Positions 25,422 through 34,843 of a DNA stretch of 64,000 bases are shown here, in pieces. Both the position numbers and the translations under genes were made by a program. Numbering within the stretch: position 1 is the stretch's first letter; the number at the start of each line of letters is the position of its first letter. The notes under the pieces are model-generated. The model was given only the letters and a program-made list of their open reading frames with translations, ran no database searches and was not told where the DNA came from. The stretch is from Alcanivorax profundi (GTDB lineage Bacteria; Pseudomonadota; Gammaproteobacteria; Pseudomonadales; Alcanivoracaceae), in assembly GCF_003597125.1 (NCBI RefSeq), contig NZ_QYYA01000006.1, forward strand, positions 101,108-165,107, in the 5' to 3' direction.

Positions 25422-26603
25422 TCAATCGTTGCGGTACAGGGTCACTACACAGGCCCCCCCCAGACCAAGGTTGTGCTGCAAGGCTACCCGAGCTCCCTCG
25501 ACCTGTCGCTTTTCTGCTTGGCCACGCAACTGCCACACCAGTTCGGCACATTGCGCCAGACCTGTAGCCCCCAGCGGGTGCCCCTTGGACAGCAAGCCAC
25601 CGGACGGATTGGTCACGAACTTGCCTCCATAAGTGTTGTCGCCATCCCAGATAAATTTCTCCGCGCCGCCTTCCCGGCACAGACCCAGACCTTCATAGGT
25701 GAGCAGCTCATTGGCGGTAAAGCAGTCGTGCAACTCGACCACATTGATGTCTTGCGGGCCGATACCGGCCTGCTCGTACACGCTGTCGGCGGCGGAACGG
25801 GTCATGTCGTAACCGACCATCTTGATCATGGATTTTTCATCAAAGCTGCTGGCGAAATCCGTGGTCATCGCCTGGGCGGCGATATACACCGGGTTAGCAA
25901 TGCCATGCTTCTTGGCGAACTCGTCCGAACACAGAATCGCGGCGCCGGCACCACAGGTGGGCGGGCAGCATTGGAAACGGGTGAGCGGATCAAACACCTC
26001 GTCTGACGCCATGATCTCTTCCAGCGACAGCACCTGATTGAACAGTGCGTAAGGATTGTTGGCGGCATGCTGACGCGCCTTCTCGGCAATCTTGCCGAAG
26101 GTTTCCCGTTTGGTGCCGTACTTCCAGCGGTATTCACGCCCTGCGCCACCGAACATCTGTGCCGCCGGCGGCGCCTGATTGAAGCCCTGCGTATCCATCA
26201 TCACCTGCGCATGCTGGCTCATGGGGTTCTCGCGATCATTGAACTTAGCACCAAGCGCGCCGCGCTCCATTTTTTCAAAACCCAGGGCGATGACACATTC
26301 AGCCAAACCGCCTTCGATGGCCTGGCGCGCCAGGAACAGGGCCGACGAACCGGTGGAACAATTGTTGTTCACATTGACCACGGGAATGCCGGTCAAGCCC
26401 AGTTCATACACGGCACGCTGACCACAGGTGGAATCGCCGTAGACATAACCACAGAACGCCTGCTCAACATCGCTGTACTGGATGCCGGCATCCTTCATTG
26501 CGGCGAGGCCAGCCGCTTTTGCCATCACATGGTAATCATCGCTGGCACCGGGCTTGGCAAACTTGGTCATCCCGACACCGATCACATTCACTCTTCGTTT
26601 CAT
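25422..26603 (-). CDS. SCPx-type thiolase (lipid-transfer / acetyl-CoA acyltransferase family)
   Basis: A 393-residue thiolase of the SCP-x/nonspecific lipid-transfer branch. The nucleophilic cysteine is Cys82 in [11 protein letters not shown]; the C-terminal GHPLGATG carries the catalytic histidine. Proteins of this branch cleave 3-ketoacyl-CoAs of branched or bulky acyl chains (peroxisomal SCPx, mycobacterial steroid side chain). The SCP2 domain found fused in the animal protein is absent here, but three SCP2 domains are present in the gene 23 bp upstream. It is the last gene of an acyl-CoA dehydrogenase / MFE-2 / thiolase operon. Confidence 0.88.
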   Translation of the reverse strand: MKRRVNVIGVGMTKFAKPGASDDYHVMAKAAGLAAMKDAGIQYSDVEQAFCGYVYGDSTCGQRAVYELGLTGIPVVNVNNNCSTGSSALFLARQAIEGGLAECVIALGFEKMERGALGAKFNDRENPMSQHAQVMMDTQGFNQAPPAAQMFGGAGREYRWKYGTKRETFGKIAEKARQHAANNPYALFNQVLSLEEIMASDEVFDPLTRFQCCPPTCGAGAAILCSDEFAKKHGIANPVYIAAQAMTTDFASSFDEKSMIKMVGYDMTRSAADSVYEQAGIGPQDINVVELHDCFTANELLTYEGLGLCREGGAEKFIWDGDNTYGGKFVTNPSGGLLSKGHPLGATGLAQCAELVWQLRGQAEKRQVEGARVALQHNLGLGGACVVTLYRND

Positions 26604-26626
26604 TCTCTGTTCTCCGAATTATGGCG

Positions 26627-29614
26627 TTACAGGATTTGTTCAAGTTTGCGCACCAGCGCCAGGTCACCGTCGACGCGCATGTCGCCCTTCTGGTACAAGG
26701 TGCTCAAGGCCACCTTGCCGGCAATCAGGTCGGCAAGCTTGCTGTCGTCCAGCGTGATCACCGCCGCCGCGTCCTTCTCGCCGCTGACGATGCCGGGCGA
26801 CGAGGCGGATAGATCGATAAACCAGGCACTGTCTGGGCTCCGCACCTTGATCTGCAACACACCACCCTGTCCACCAATGGCCGACAGTTTTTCCGCCAGC
26901 TCCGGCAGCACTTTCTCCGCCTGCGGTGCTTTCTGCTTTTTCGGTTGTGCGGTAGCGGTATCCGGCTGGCCGGAGGCCAATCGCTTGTCGCGTGCCTGCT
27001 CCACCAGCTTAGGGTCCATGTCCTGCAACACGGTGAGCTTGTTGGAGGCCATCACGTTACCTCCGATCTTCAGATCGCCACCAAAAAACAGTTTCTGTAC
27101 CGCAGCCAGATCACCGCCAAACAGGGTCGGGGCATGTTTGCTGTCCAACTCCAGCGTCACATCCGCCTTGTCCAGCTGGCCCGCCCCGGCGGTACCCGGT
27201 GCGTTTTTCAGATCAATATAGAAATCCTGATCCGGGTTGCTGAACGCAAACTGGAAGCTGGTAGCGGCCTTCTCGATCAGATCCGGGTTGTCAGCGATGA
27301 AGTGGCCGATGGCACTGAACACATCCGCCATGGTCGGCTCCTGCGATTCGACCGGTACTGCGACAGCTTGTGAACCACCACCGTCAGCCACGCGCTTGTC
27401 ACGCGCCTGCTCGGCCAGTTTCGGGTCCATGTCCTGCAACACGGTGAGCTTGTTGGAGGCCATCACGTTGCCGGAAATTTTCAGCTCGCCACCGAAGAAC
27501 AGTTTCTGCACCGCCGCAAGATCGCCACCAAACACGGTCGCCAGATGCTCGCTGTCCAGCGCCAGAGTCACGTCCGGTTTGTCGATCGTGCCAGGCCCTG
27601 CCGCGCCTGGTGCATTTTTCAGATCAATAAAGAACTGCTGATCCGGATTGCTGAACTCGAACTGGAAGCTGGTACCGGTCTGATCAACCAGTTCCGGTTT
27701 CTGCTTGATGTAGGTCGCCACCGCCGCGAACACATCGTCAGGCGTCACCGCCTGCTCCACCTGCGGCGCAGACACTTCCTCGGCGGACACCTGTTCCGGC
27801 ACCGGCGCTTCTGCCGGAATCTCCGAGAACAACTCGATGGCGGCATTCTTCAGCACCACCTCGTTACGCTCTTTCACCCAGGTTTCGAAGATGATGCGGT
27901 TATCGGATTCCTTCCACATGCGCGTTTCCAGGGTTTCACCCGGAAATACCGTCTTGGCAAAGCGCACCTTGATGCTCTTGAAATAACGGCCATCGTTATT
28001 GCTGAACGCCTTGATGACATGGCGTCCGGCATAACCGAAGGTACACAGCCCATGCAGGATCGGCTTGTCATAACCGAACGCCCTGGCAAACGCCGGGTCG
28101 GCGTGCAGCGGATTCCAGTCACCGCACAGGCGATACAGCAGCGTCTGGTTGGCGTCGGTTTTCTCTTCGATCACCGCATCCGGTTCACGTGCGGGCGGCA
28201 CATTGATCTCGCCGGAATCGCCCCGCTCACCGCCCCAGCCGCCGGCGTCTTTCACGAACGAGGTCATCTCGTTATAGGCCACCTCGTTACCGTTTTCGTC
28301 GGTGGAGGTAATAGCAAAGGTAACTACCGCATTCGGATCCTTGTCCAATGCCTTCTTGAATTTGAAGGTGTGCTTCAGCTTGGCGTGCGGCGGCAGCGGC
28401 CGTTTGATTTCGGTGTATTGCTCGCCATGCAGCAACCGGTCGAAGCCAAAGTTCATCCCTGGCAGAGCCAGCGCGCCTTCTTTTGCTGCCTTTAGCATCG
28501 CGCCGATCTGTGGCATGACGCCATAGGTGGGCAACGCCTGGAAATTGCCACCCAGCTCGTAGACGAACTTCAGTTCATCCTTGTCGAGCGGATCACGTGC
28601 GGCGCCCACACTTAGGGCATACAACGACAGGTCATTTTCATCATAGGACGATTCCAGCTCGAGGCTTTCCTTGCTGGCCACATCCAGATCGATGAATTCG
28701 TTGCCGCCCAGTGAAGGGTTGTTGATGTTGTCGAGAATCGGCGAGAAGGATTCGTTGACATTGGATGGATGCTCCGCATCGGTAAAGTCGGTGATCTTGC
28801 CCCAACGACGCGCTACATCATCAACACTGAAGGCCTTGCCAAGGGGGAAGCTATTGCCCTGGCTACGTTCCCAGCGCAACTTGCTGATGAAGCCGGCACC
28901 CACTTCGAAGATACCCTTGGTTTCTTCGCACTTTTCATGGCACAACCAGGCCACCAGCGGACTGACCGCTTCTGGCTTGAGGTTTTCCAGCAAATTCGGC
29001 GGCATGATGGTTTCAGTCAGCCGCGAGGCCGCAATCGGCGCAATGGTATTCACATGAATGTTTTTGCTGCGACCTTCCTCCGCCAGACAGTTGGCCAGCC
29101 CGGCCAGACCCAACTTGGCAGCACAGTAGTTGGCCTGACCAAAGTTACCGTAGAGGCCGGCTGCCGAGGTCGTCATGATGATGCGGCCATAGCCCTTCTC
29201 ACGCATGATCGGCCAAGCCGCATGGGTGACGCTCATGGAACCTTCCAGATGGACTTTCAACACCAAGTCCCAGTCCTGCTTCGACATCTTGGCAAAACTG
29301 ACGTCACGCAGGATGCCGGCATTGTTGACCACGATGTCCACAGTGCCGAAGCTATCCAACGCGGTTTGTACTATCGACTCGCCGTTTTCCACCGAGTCAT
29401 AGTTGGCAACCGCCTCCCCTCCCATGGCCCGGATCTCATCCACCACCTTGTCTGCGGCAGACGACGACTTGCCATCACCGTGGGCGCTGCCACCCAGGTC
29501 GTTAACCACCACCTTGCAGCCACGCGCGGCCAGGGTCAGGGCATGCTGCCGGCCCAGCCCGCCCCCGGCACCGGTGACAATGGCTACACGATCATCAAAA
29601 CGAAGTTCTGCCAT
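26627..29614 (-). CDS. Peroxisome-type multifunctional enzyme 2: SDR dehydrogenase + MaoC hydratase + three SCP2 domains
   Basis: A 995-residue protein. Residues 1-300 are a short-chain dehydrogenase (VTGAGGGLGRQ at 13-23; Tyr163-x3-Lys167). Residues about 340-600 are a double-hotdog hydratase 2 with YRLCGDWNPLHADP at 494-507 (Asp499, His504). Three SCP2 lipid-binding domains follow: 625-740, 762-880 and a more divergent 902-995. The first two share long identical stretches, for example FGGDLAAVQKLFFGG and ASNKLTVLQDMDPKL, so they are a recent tandem duplication. The enzyme would hydrate 2-enoyl-CoA and oxidise 3-hydroxyacyl-CoA. Animal MFE-2 has a single SCP2 domain. Confidence 0.92.
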   Translation of the reverse strand: MAELRFDDRVAIVTGAGGGLGRQHALTLAARGCKVVVNDLGGSAHGDGKSSSAADKVVDEIRAMGGEAVANYDSVENGESIVQTALDSFGTVDIVVNNAGILRDVSFAKMSKQDWDLVLKVHLEGSMSVTHAAWPIMREKGYGRIIMTTSAAGLYGNFGQANYCAAKLGLAGLANCLAEEGRSKNIHVNTIAPIAASRLTETIMPPNLLENLKPEAVSPLVAWLCHEKCEETKGIFEVGAGFISKLRWERSQGNSFPLGKAFSVDDVARRWGKITDFTDAEHPSNVNESFSPILDNINNPSLGGNEFIDLDVASKESLELESSYDENDLSLYALSVGAARDPLDKDELKFVYELGGNFQALPTYGVMPQIGAMLKAAKEGALALPGMNFGFDRLLHGEQYTEIKRPLPPHAKLKHTFKFKKALDKDPNAVVTFAITSTDENGNEVAYNEMTSFVKDAGGWGGERGDSGEINVPPAREPDAVIEEKTDANQTLLYRLCGDWNPLHADPAFARAFGYDKPILHGLCTFGYAGRHVIKAFSNNDGRYFKSIKVRFAKTVFPGETLETRMWKESDNRIIFETWVKERNEVVLKNAAIELFSEIPAEAPVPEQVSAEEVSAPQVEQAVTPDDVFAAVATYIKQKPELVDQTGTSFQFEFSNPDQQFFIDLKNAPGAAGPGTIDKPDVTLALDSEHLATVFGGDLAAVQKLFFGGELKISGNVMASNKLTVLQDMDPKLAEQARDKRVADGGGSQAVAVPVESQEPTMADVFSAIGHFIADNPDLIEKAATSFQFAFSNPDQDFYIDLKNAPGTAGAGQLDKADVTLELDSKHAPTLFGGDLAAVQKLFFGGDLKIGGNVMASNKLTVLQDMDPKLVEQARDKRLASGQPDTATAQPKKQKAPQAEKVLPELAEKLSAIGGQGGVLQIKVRSPDSAWFIDLSASSPGIVSGEKDAAAVITLDDSKLADLIAGKVALSTLYQKGDMRVDGDLALVRKLEQIL

Positions 29615-29668
29615 GATACTTTCCTCTTTTCAATACAGGGCACACATGCCGTGCAGGGTCGAGAATCC

Positions 29669-30844
29669 TCAGATAGAGCGTGAAATAAGTTCTTTCATGA
29701 TTTCGTTGGTGCCGCCGTAGATGCGGTTGGCACGGGTGTCGATGTAGGCTCGGGCGATCGGATACTCGAGCATGTAGCCATAGCCACCATGCAGTTGCAC
29801 ACAGCGGTCAACCACCTTGCTGAGCAAATCGGATACCCAGTACTTGGCCGCACAGGCAGCCTCGGGCGACAGGGAATTCTTCACCACCAGCTCCATACAG
29901 CGATCAACATAAACCCGTGCAATCTGGATTTCAGAACGCATCTCGGCCAATTCAAAGCGGGTGTTCTGGAATGCCGCCACCGGCTTGCCAAACGCCTGGC
30001 GCTGTTTCACATATTCCACGGTGGTTGCCAGCGCATGCTCGGCAGCCGACGAACAGATGATGGCGATCATCATCCGCTCCCAGGCCAGCTCCTTCATCAA
30101 GGCAATGAAACCCATGCCCTCGGCACCCAGCAGGTTTTCCTTGGGCACCTTGACGTTGTCGAAGAACAACTCGCAGGTGTCCTGCCCGCGCATGCCGACT
30201 TTCTTCAGCGGCTTGCCCTTGGAGAAGCCCTCGCGATCCGCCTCAATAATCATCAGGGACACACTTTGTGCACCCAGCTCAGCCGGCCCGGTACGCACCG
30301 CCACCACCGCCATGTCACAGAGGTAACCGTTGGTGATAAAGATTTTCGAGCCATTTACCACGTAGTGATCGCCCTCAAGGGTGGCCGTGGTCTTGATACG
30401 TTGAAGATCGGAACCGGTACCCGGCTCGGTCATGGCCACGGCAGTGACCGCTTCACCGGTGGCCATTTTGGGCAGCCACTGGCTTTTCTGTTCATGGGAA
30501 CCAAAGTTGTTGATGTAGTTGGCAACAATGTCCGAGTGCAGGGCAAAGCCGCTGGCCGAATCCCCCACCCTCGCCTGCTCCTCCATCAGTATCATCGAAT
30601 AGAGACGGTCAACGCCGCAGCCGCCGTACTCTTCAGGCATCGTTGGACACAGCAGCCCCAGCTCCCCCGCCTTATTCCACAGTTCACGATCAATATGTTG
30701 CTGCTCCTCCCACTTCTCGTGGTAAGGGGAGATTTCAGTCTCGAAGAAACGCCTTGCTGTGGCGCGGAACGCCTCATGGTCTTCATTGAAGAGAGTACGG
30801 GGGATCATCGGCGATACAGCCGCCGGTACATGCACATCACTCAT
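29669..30844 (-). CDS. Acyl-CoA dehydrogenase
   Basis: A 391-residue FAD enzyme catalysing the first beta-oxidation step. It has VTAVAMTEPGTGSDLQRIKT (FAD contact), and ends YPIARAYIDTRANRIYGGTNEIMKELISR, the usual C-terminal signature. The start at 30844 (MSDVHVPAAV) has GGAAG upstream; the frame stays open another 22 codons, but those encode no family sequence. It is the first gene of the operon with MFE-2 and thiolase, divergent from a TetR gene. Confidence 0.93.
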   Translation of the reverse strand: MSDVHVPAAVSPMIPRTLFNEDHEAFRATARRFFETEISPYHEKWEEQQHIDRELWNKAGELGLLCPTMPEEYGGCGVDRLYSMILMEEQARVGDSASGFALHSDIVANYINNFGSHEQKSQWLPKMATGEAVTAVAMTEPGTGSDLQRIKTTATLEGDHYVVNGSKIFITNGYLCDMAVVAVRTGPAELGAQSVSLMIIEADREGFSKGKPLKKVGMRGQDTCELFFDNVKVPKENLLGAEGMGFIALMKELAWERMMIAIICSSAAEHALATTVEYVKQRQAFGKPVAAFQNTRFELAEMRSEIQIARVYVDRCMELVVKNSLSPEAACAAKYWVSDLLSKVVDRCVQLHGGYGYMLEYPIARAYIDTRANRIYGGTNEIMKELISRSI

Positions 30845-31005
30845 TACAGGCTTCCAACGTTGATTCAGGAACAATGGCAAGACTTTATAACTTACAATAC
30901 GTACGTTCAACTTGTTTATTGGCGAGCTACGCTACAATCCATTTATCATTTAGAATCAGGCCTCTGCATCCCAGTGACCATGCTCAGTAATAGACAGAGA
31001 ACGCG
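30845..31005. promoter_or_regulatory. Divergent promoter of beta-oxidation operon and TetR gene
   Basis: A 161-bp AT-rich gap. It contains the palindrome ACGTACGT (30899-30906) within AATACGTACGTTC, a plausible TetR operator, and TACAAT (30934-30939) as a possible -10 element for the TetR gene. The 18-bp operator of the other four operons is absent, so this unit is probably controlled separately. Confidence 0.5.
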
Positions 31006-31671
31006 ATGAATGCTCAACGACGCACCCAGGAACAACGTAGCGACGCCATGCGGGAACGCATCATTCAGGCAGTGCTCACCTGTCTAGAGAAGGATGGATT
31101 CGCTGGCACCACCGTCAGTCGCATTATCAACATCGCTGGCGTATCTAGGGGCGCCCCACTACACCATTTCTCTAGTAAAGCAGACATGATCGCTGCGGCA
31201 GCTGAGCATTTAATTCGCCAGCACTATATTCAGCTGGGTAAAGCCATCGCCAAACTCCATGGATCTGAAGATCGACTAGAAGCCCTTATCTTTGGTGCAT
31301 GGAAGAATGTTTTCGATCAGCCGGAATTTATCCCGTTGATGCAACTATTGACAGCCAGCCAACATGACCCTGAGCTTGCATCCATTTTGCAACGTGTCTG
31401 GACTTCCAATTACTTCATCGTCGGTAACGCGGCTGACCATTATCTGGAGGCCATTAGTGAAGACACCGATGTGCGCTCGATGATGATGTTGACGCAATGG
31501 CTGTTGCGCGGCATGGCGCAGGATTTGCACATCGTTGCCGACAAAACGCTCTTTGACCGCTATCTCAAAGTCTGGTGCAACATGCTCGCCGTTCATCTGC
31601 GAGCCCGTGCAGATGTAAACGACCCACCGCCTTACCCGCCCAAGTGGGAACTACCGCTGAGCGATGCTTGA
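31006..31671 (+). CDS. TetR-family transcriptional regulator
   Basis: A 221-residue TetR protein. The N-terminal helix-turn-helix is DGFAGTTVSRIINIAGVSRG (about residues 29-48), with the HHFSSKADMIAAAAEHL helix after it. The larger C-terminal ligand domain is not assignable. It is divergent from the acyl-CoA dehydrogenase / MFE-2 / thiolase operon and probably represses it, with an acyl-CoA as inducer; that is by analogy with other TetR regulators of fatty-acid genes. Confidence 0.9.
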   Translation: MNAQRRTQEQRSDAMRERIIQAVLTCLEKDGFAGTTVSRIINIAGVSRGAPLHHFSSKADMIAAAAEHLIRQHYIQLGKAIAKLHGSEDRLEALIFGAWKNVFDQPEFIPLMQLLTASQHDPELASILQRVWTSNYFIVGNAADHYLEAISEDTDVRSMMMLTQWLLRGMAQDLHIVADKTLFDRYLKVWCNMLAVHLRARADVNDPPPYPPKWELPLSDA

Positions 31672-31857
31672 CCGCCCCACTTGGGCTTGCGGCATCTCTA
31701 CACATAGCTACGTTGTCGTTAACACCCAACGAATAAAGCTGTATATCGACCATGTCCACGCCACTTGATTGCTCAGATCGACCTTCGGTACCGGATACGG
31801 TTTCCGTTGACACAAGTCGTCATCGAGACTATTGGAGATAGCAATTCTTGCAGTGCT
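31672..31857. other. Gap between convergent TetR and ferredoxin reductase genes
   Basis: 186 bp, AT-richer than the left half of the window. No gene or strong hairpin was seen. Confidence 0.5.
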
Positions 31858-33090
31858 TCAGATTAAAGACTTCAGTTCGATATTCGGATTAGACAATACT
31901 TCAGCGCTGACACTCTTGCGCAGTTTAACCAACTGTTTACCCACCATGAATGCAACTGGAAAATTGACTGCATCAACAGCAATAACATGACCAAGACATA
32001 GATAGAAAACTGCGAATTCCTTGTCAAGGATACTGCCACGCAGTACACGCTGGTCATGATTTTGGGACAATCCTACCATCTGCAAACGAACATCATACTG
32101 GTTCGACCAGAACCAGGGAGGGCTATCGTAGGGCTTTTCTTCACTCATAAGTGTAGCTGCCGCCGTACGAGCTTGCTCAACAGCGTTAGCGACTGATTCA
32201 AGACGCTGCCTTTTGTCGAAGAACAGATTATGATGGCGGGTACAATCTCCTATCGCCAGAATGTCTGGGTCATCGGTGCGGGTAAATTCATCGACGACAA
32301 CGCCATCATCGCAAAGCAGGCCAGCATTTTCAGCCAAGGCCGTTTCTGGTATGACACCAATCGAAACGAGAACGATGTCCGCTGACACCTTACCCCCATC
32401 GGCCAAGGTCACACCATTCACGCACCCTTGATCATCTGATTCAAAACCAATTACGGCCGCCCCCAGACGAACATCGACTCCTGCACTCGTGTGTTTGGCG
32501 TAGAGAAATTCAGATATCTCTGGCCCAGTAACACGCTGCATTAAGCGCTCGGCAGCTTCCAAGACAGTAACTTTAACACCTTGCTTAGTCGCACTGGCAG
32601 CCACTTCAAGTCCGATATACCCGCCCCCCACGATAACCAGGCGTTTGCCGGGTACTAGCTCACGACGCAGGGCATCTGTGTCCTCGATACCATGCAAATA
32701 ATGAATACCTTTCAAGTCTGAACCCCGCACGTTAAGACGGCGGACATGTGAGCCAGTGGCCAAGACCAGTTGGTCGTACTTTAAAGTGCTTTGATCTGAC
32801 AAAATGAGGCTTTTGTCGTCTCTGTTAATCTTTTCTACGCGCACGCCGAGCTGTAATTCCTGCCCCGCTTTCTCGTAGATTGAAGGCGGTTTAAGGTATA
32901 AAGACGCCTTATCAACCTCCCCCGCGAGATAATTCTTGGACAAGGGCGGTCGCTGATAGGGAGGGTGCAGCTCTTCGCTAACCATAACCACTTTGTGAGG
33001 GTATTTTTTTTGCAGCAAGGCGGTCAAAAGTGTTCCTGCTGCGTGTCCACCACCAATAATGACGGTGACCTCTTTATTTTTGTTAATCAT
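31858..33090 (-). CDS. Ferredoxin--NAD(P)+ reductase (FAD) of the P450 system
   Basis: A 410-residue FAD/NAD(P)-dependent reductase of the putidaredoxin/rubredoxin reductase type. It has VIIGGGHAAGTLL (FAD, residues 10-22), HPPYQRPPLSKNYL, NAD motif LVIVGGGYIGLEVAA (about 150-164), and the AIGDCTRH flavin-contact motif. It passes electrons from NADH to the ferredoxin encoded 3.2 kb upstream for the CYP153 enzyme. It closes the cluster, with a 97-bp gap after the GMC gene. Confidence 0.92.
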   Translation of the reverse strand: MINKNKEVTVIIGGGHAAGTLLTALLQKKYPHKVVMVSEELHPPYQRPPLSKNYLAGEVDKASLYLKPPSIYEKAGQELQLGVRVEKINRDDKSLILSDQSTLKYDQLVLATGSHVRRLNVRGSDLKGIHYLHGIEDTDALRRELVPGKRLVIVGGGYIGLEVAASATKQGVKVTVLEAAERLMQRVTGPEISEFLYAKHTSAGVDVRLGAAVIGFESDDQGCVNGVTLADGGKVSADIVLVSIGVIPETALAENAGLLCDDGVVVDEFTRTDDPDILAIGDCTRHHNLFFDKRQRLESVANAVEQARTAAATLMSEEKPYDSPPWFWSNQYDVRLQMVGLSQNHDQRVLRGSILDKEFAVFYLCLGHVIAVDAVNFPVAFMVGKQLVKLRKSVSAEVLSNPNIELKSLI

Positions 33091-33187
33091 AACCTGTCTC
33101 TTTCTATGCGTACTGAAACCGAGTTACCCACAAAAAATTCATGAATAACTATAACTTGCAACATCATCCGAGCTAAACACATGATGC

Positions 33188-34843
33188 CTAAAATCCAGCC
33201 ACCGCGGCGTCCTCAAGTATCATATCTGCCCCTTTCTCTCCAATCATGGTCGCCGGCTGATTGGTATTCCCGCCAACCAGGGTTGGCATGATAGACGCAT
33301 CAACTACCCGCAACGACTGCAAGCCACGCACACGGAGACGAGGGTCGACCACTGCCATATGATCAATCCCCATCTTACAAGTGCCGACCGGGTGGTATGC
33401 GGACTCACCATTACGGCGCACCCACTCGGTGAGACTCGCGTCATCCTGTATTTCCAGCCCTGGTGAAATTTCTACATCCTGATGAATATAAAGTGCACGC
33501 TGGGACAAAATATTACGAACAAGCCGAACACCACGAATGAGTTGTTCGACATCGGCAGGGTCAGCCATGTAATTGGGGTCAATCAATGGTGCAGCGAGCG
33601 GATCAGCACTGTGTAAACCAATGCGGCCCCGGGACAAGGGCCTGAGCCCATAGATCATTACAATGTAGCCATAGCCACTCATTGCAATTTTCATGTCACG
33701 GCCGTGATCAGCGTACAGCATTGGCCCAAAGTGCAATTGCAGATCAGGTATCGGTTGCTCTGCTTGGGAGCAGATGAATCCGCCTGCCTCAGCGCCATTG
33801 CTAGACAGCACACCTCGACGACCGCTCAGGTATTGCATTAAGGCCCGCCCCCCGTTCAACCAATAGCTAGGATGCATCGATATTCCCTGTCGGCTTCGCG
33901 ATCTGACCCGTACAAAAACGTCAACATGATCTTGAAGATTACGCCCCACCCCCTCCAGCGAATGACGCAGCTCAATGCCATGTCGAGCAAGCTCCTCGCG
34001 GGGGCCGACACCTGACAGCATAAGAAGTTGTGGCGAGTTGAATGCACCGCCGCATAGGATAACCTCCCGCTTGGCATGAGCTCTAACCAAACTTTTTGCG
34101 TGGCGATACTCGACACCAATAGCGCGAGCCCCATCAAACAGCACGCGGGTAACATGTGCATCGCTGCGAATGGTCAAGTTAGATCGACCCTCAGCAGGCT
34201 CAAGATAAGCACGCGCATTACTGCAACGGGAACCATCCTTCTGATAGGTGTAGTAATAGCCGACGCCTTCCTGATCAGGGCCGTTGAAGTCCCGATTGCG
34301 TCGATACCCCGCCTGTACTGATGCCTCGACAAACGCCGTACTCAACGGGTTTGTATAACGCCGCTCCGCCACATTGAGAGGCCCATCCTGACCGTGGAAG
34401 CCTGCGGTACCCGGCACCATCTCAGGCTCGTAATGTTCTGACTTACGAAAATACGGCAACACCTCGGCGTATGACCAACCGTTACACCCCTGCCGTGCCC
34501 ACTCGTCGTAGTCCCTGGCGTGACCACGGATATAGACTTGGGCGTTAATCCCACTCGAACCGCCAAGCATCTTGCCCCGCGGCTGGAACAACGAGCGACC
34601 ATACATGTGGCGCTGTGGTTCAGTATAGAACTGCCAGTTGAAACGGCGACTGAACATCAACTGCAAAAATCCAAGAGGCGTGTTGACGAAAGGGTTGCGG
34701 CGACTCTTGGGCCCGGCTTCGAGTAGCAACACCGTATAGAGGCCACTCTCAGACAAACGATTGGCTACCGCGCACCCTGCTGAGCCAGCGCCAACAACGA
34801 TATAATCGAATTGTTCAGTCGCCAGACTGGTCAAACCATTCAT
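33188..34843 (-). CDS. GMC-family FAD alcohol dehydrogenase (AlkJ/choline dehydrogenase-like)
   Basis: A 551-residue GMC oxidoreductase. The N-terminal FAD motif is VVGAGSAGCAVANRLSESG (residues 16-34), with the GMC signature GGAFNSPQLLMLSGVG in the middle. The catalytic C-terminal region is YHPVGTCKMG (His conserved), then VVDASIMPTLVGGNTNQPA. Its ATG overlaps the P450 stop codon (TAATG), so it is coupled. Like AlkJ it would oxidise the alkanol made by the P450 to aldehyde, passing electrons to the quinone pool; this is inferred from context. Confidence 0.92.
   Translation of the reverse strand: MNGLTSLATEQFDYIVVGAGSAGCAVANRLSESGLYTVLLLEAGPKSRRNPFVNTPLGFLQLMFSRRFNWQFYTEPQRHMYGRSLFQPRGKMLGGSSGINAQVYIRGHARDYDEWARQGCNGWSYAEVLPYFRKSEHYEPEMVPGTAGFHGQDGPLNVAERRYTNPLSTAFVEASVQAGYRRNRDFNGPDQEGVGYYYTYQKDGSRCSNARAYLEPAEGRSNLTIRSDAHVTRVLFDGARAIGVEYRHAKSLVRAHAKREVILCGGAFNSPQLLMLSGVGPREELARHGIELRHSLEGVGRNLQDHVDVFVRVRSRSRQGISMHPSYWLNGGRALMQYLSGRRGVLSSNGAEAGGFICSQAEQPIPDLQLHFGPMLYADHGRDMKIAMSGYGYIVMIYGLRPLSRGRIGLHSADPLAAPLIDPNYMADPADVEQLIRGVRLVRNILSQRALYIHQDVEISPGLEIQDDASLTEWVRRNGESAYHPVGTCKMGIDHMAVVDPRLRVRGLQSLRVVDASIMPTLVGGNTNQPATMIGEKGADMILEDAAVAGF

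Noticed and set aside
26067-27221. 384-codon plus-strand frame opposite the thiolase and MFE-2 genes
   Set aside because: Antisense to two well-supported enzymes, and crosses the gap between them.
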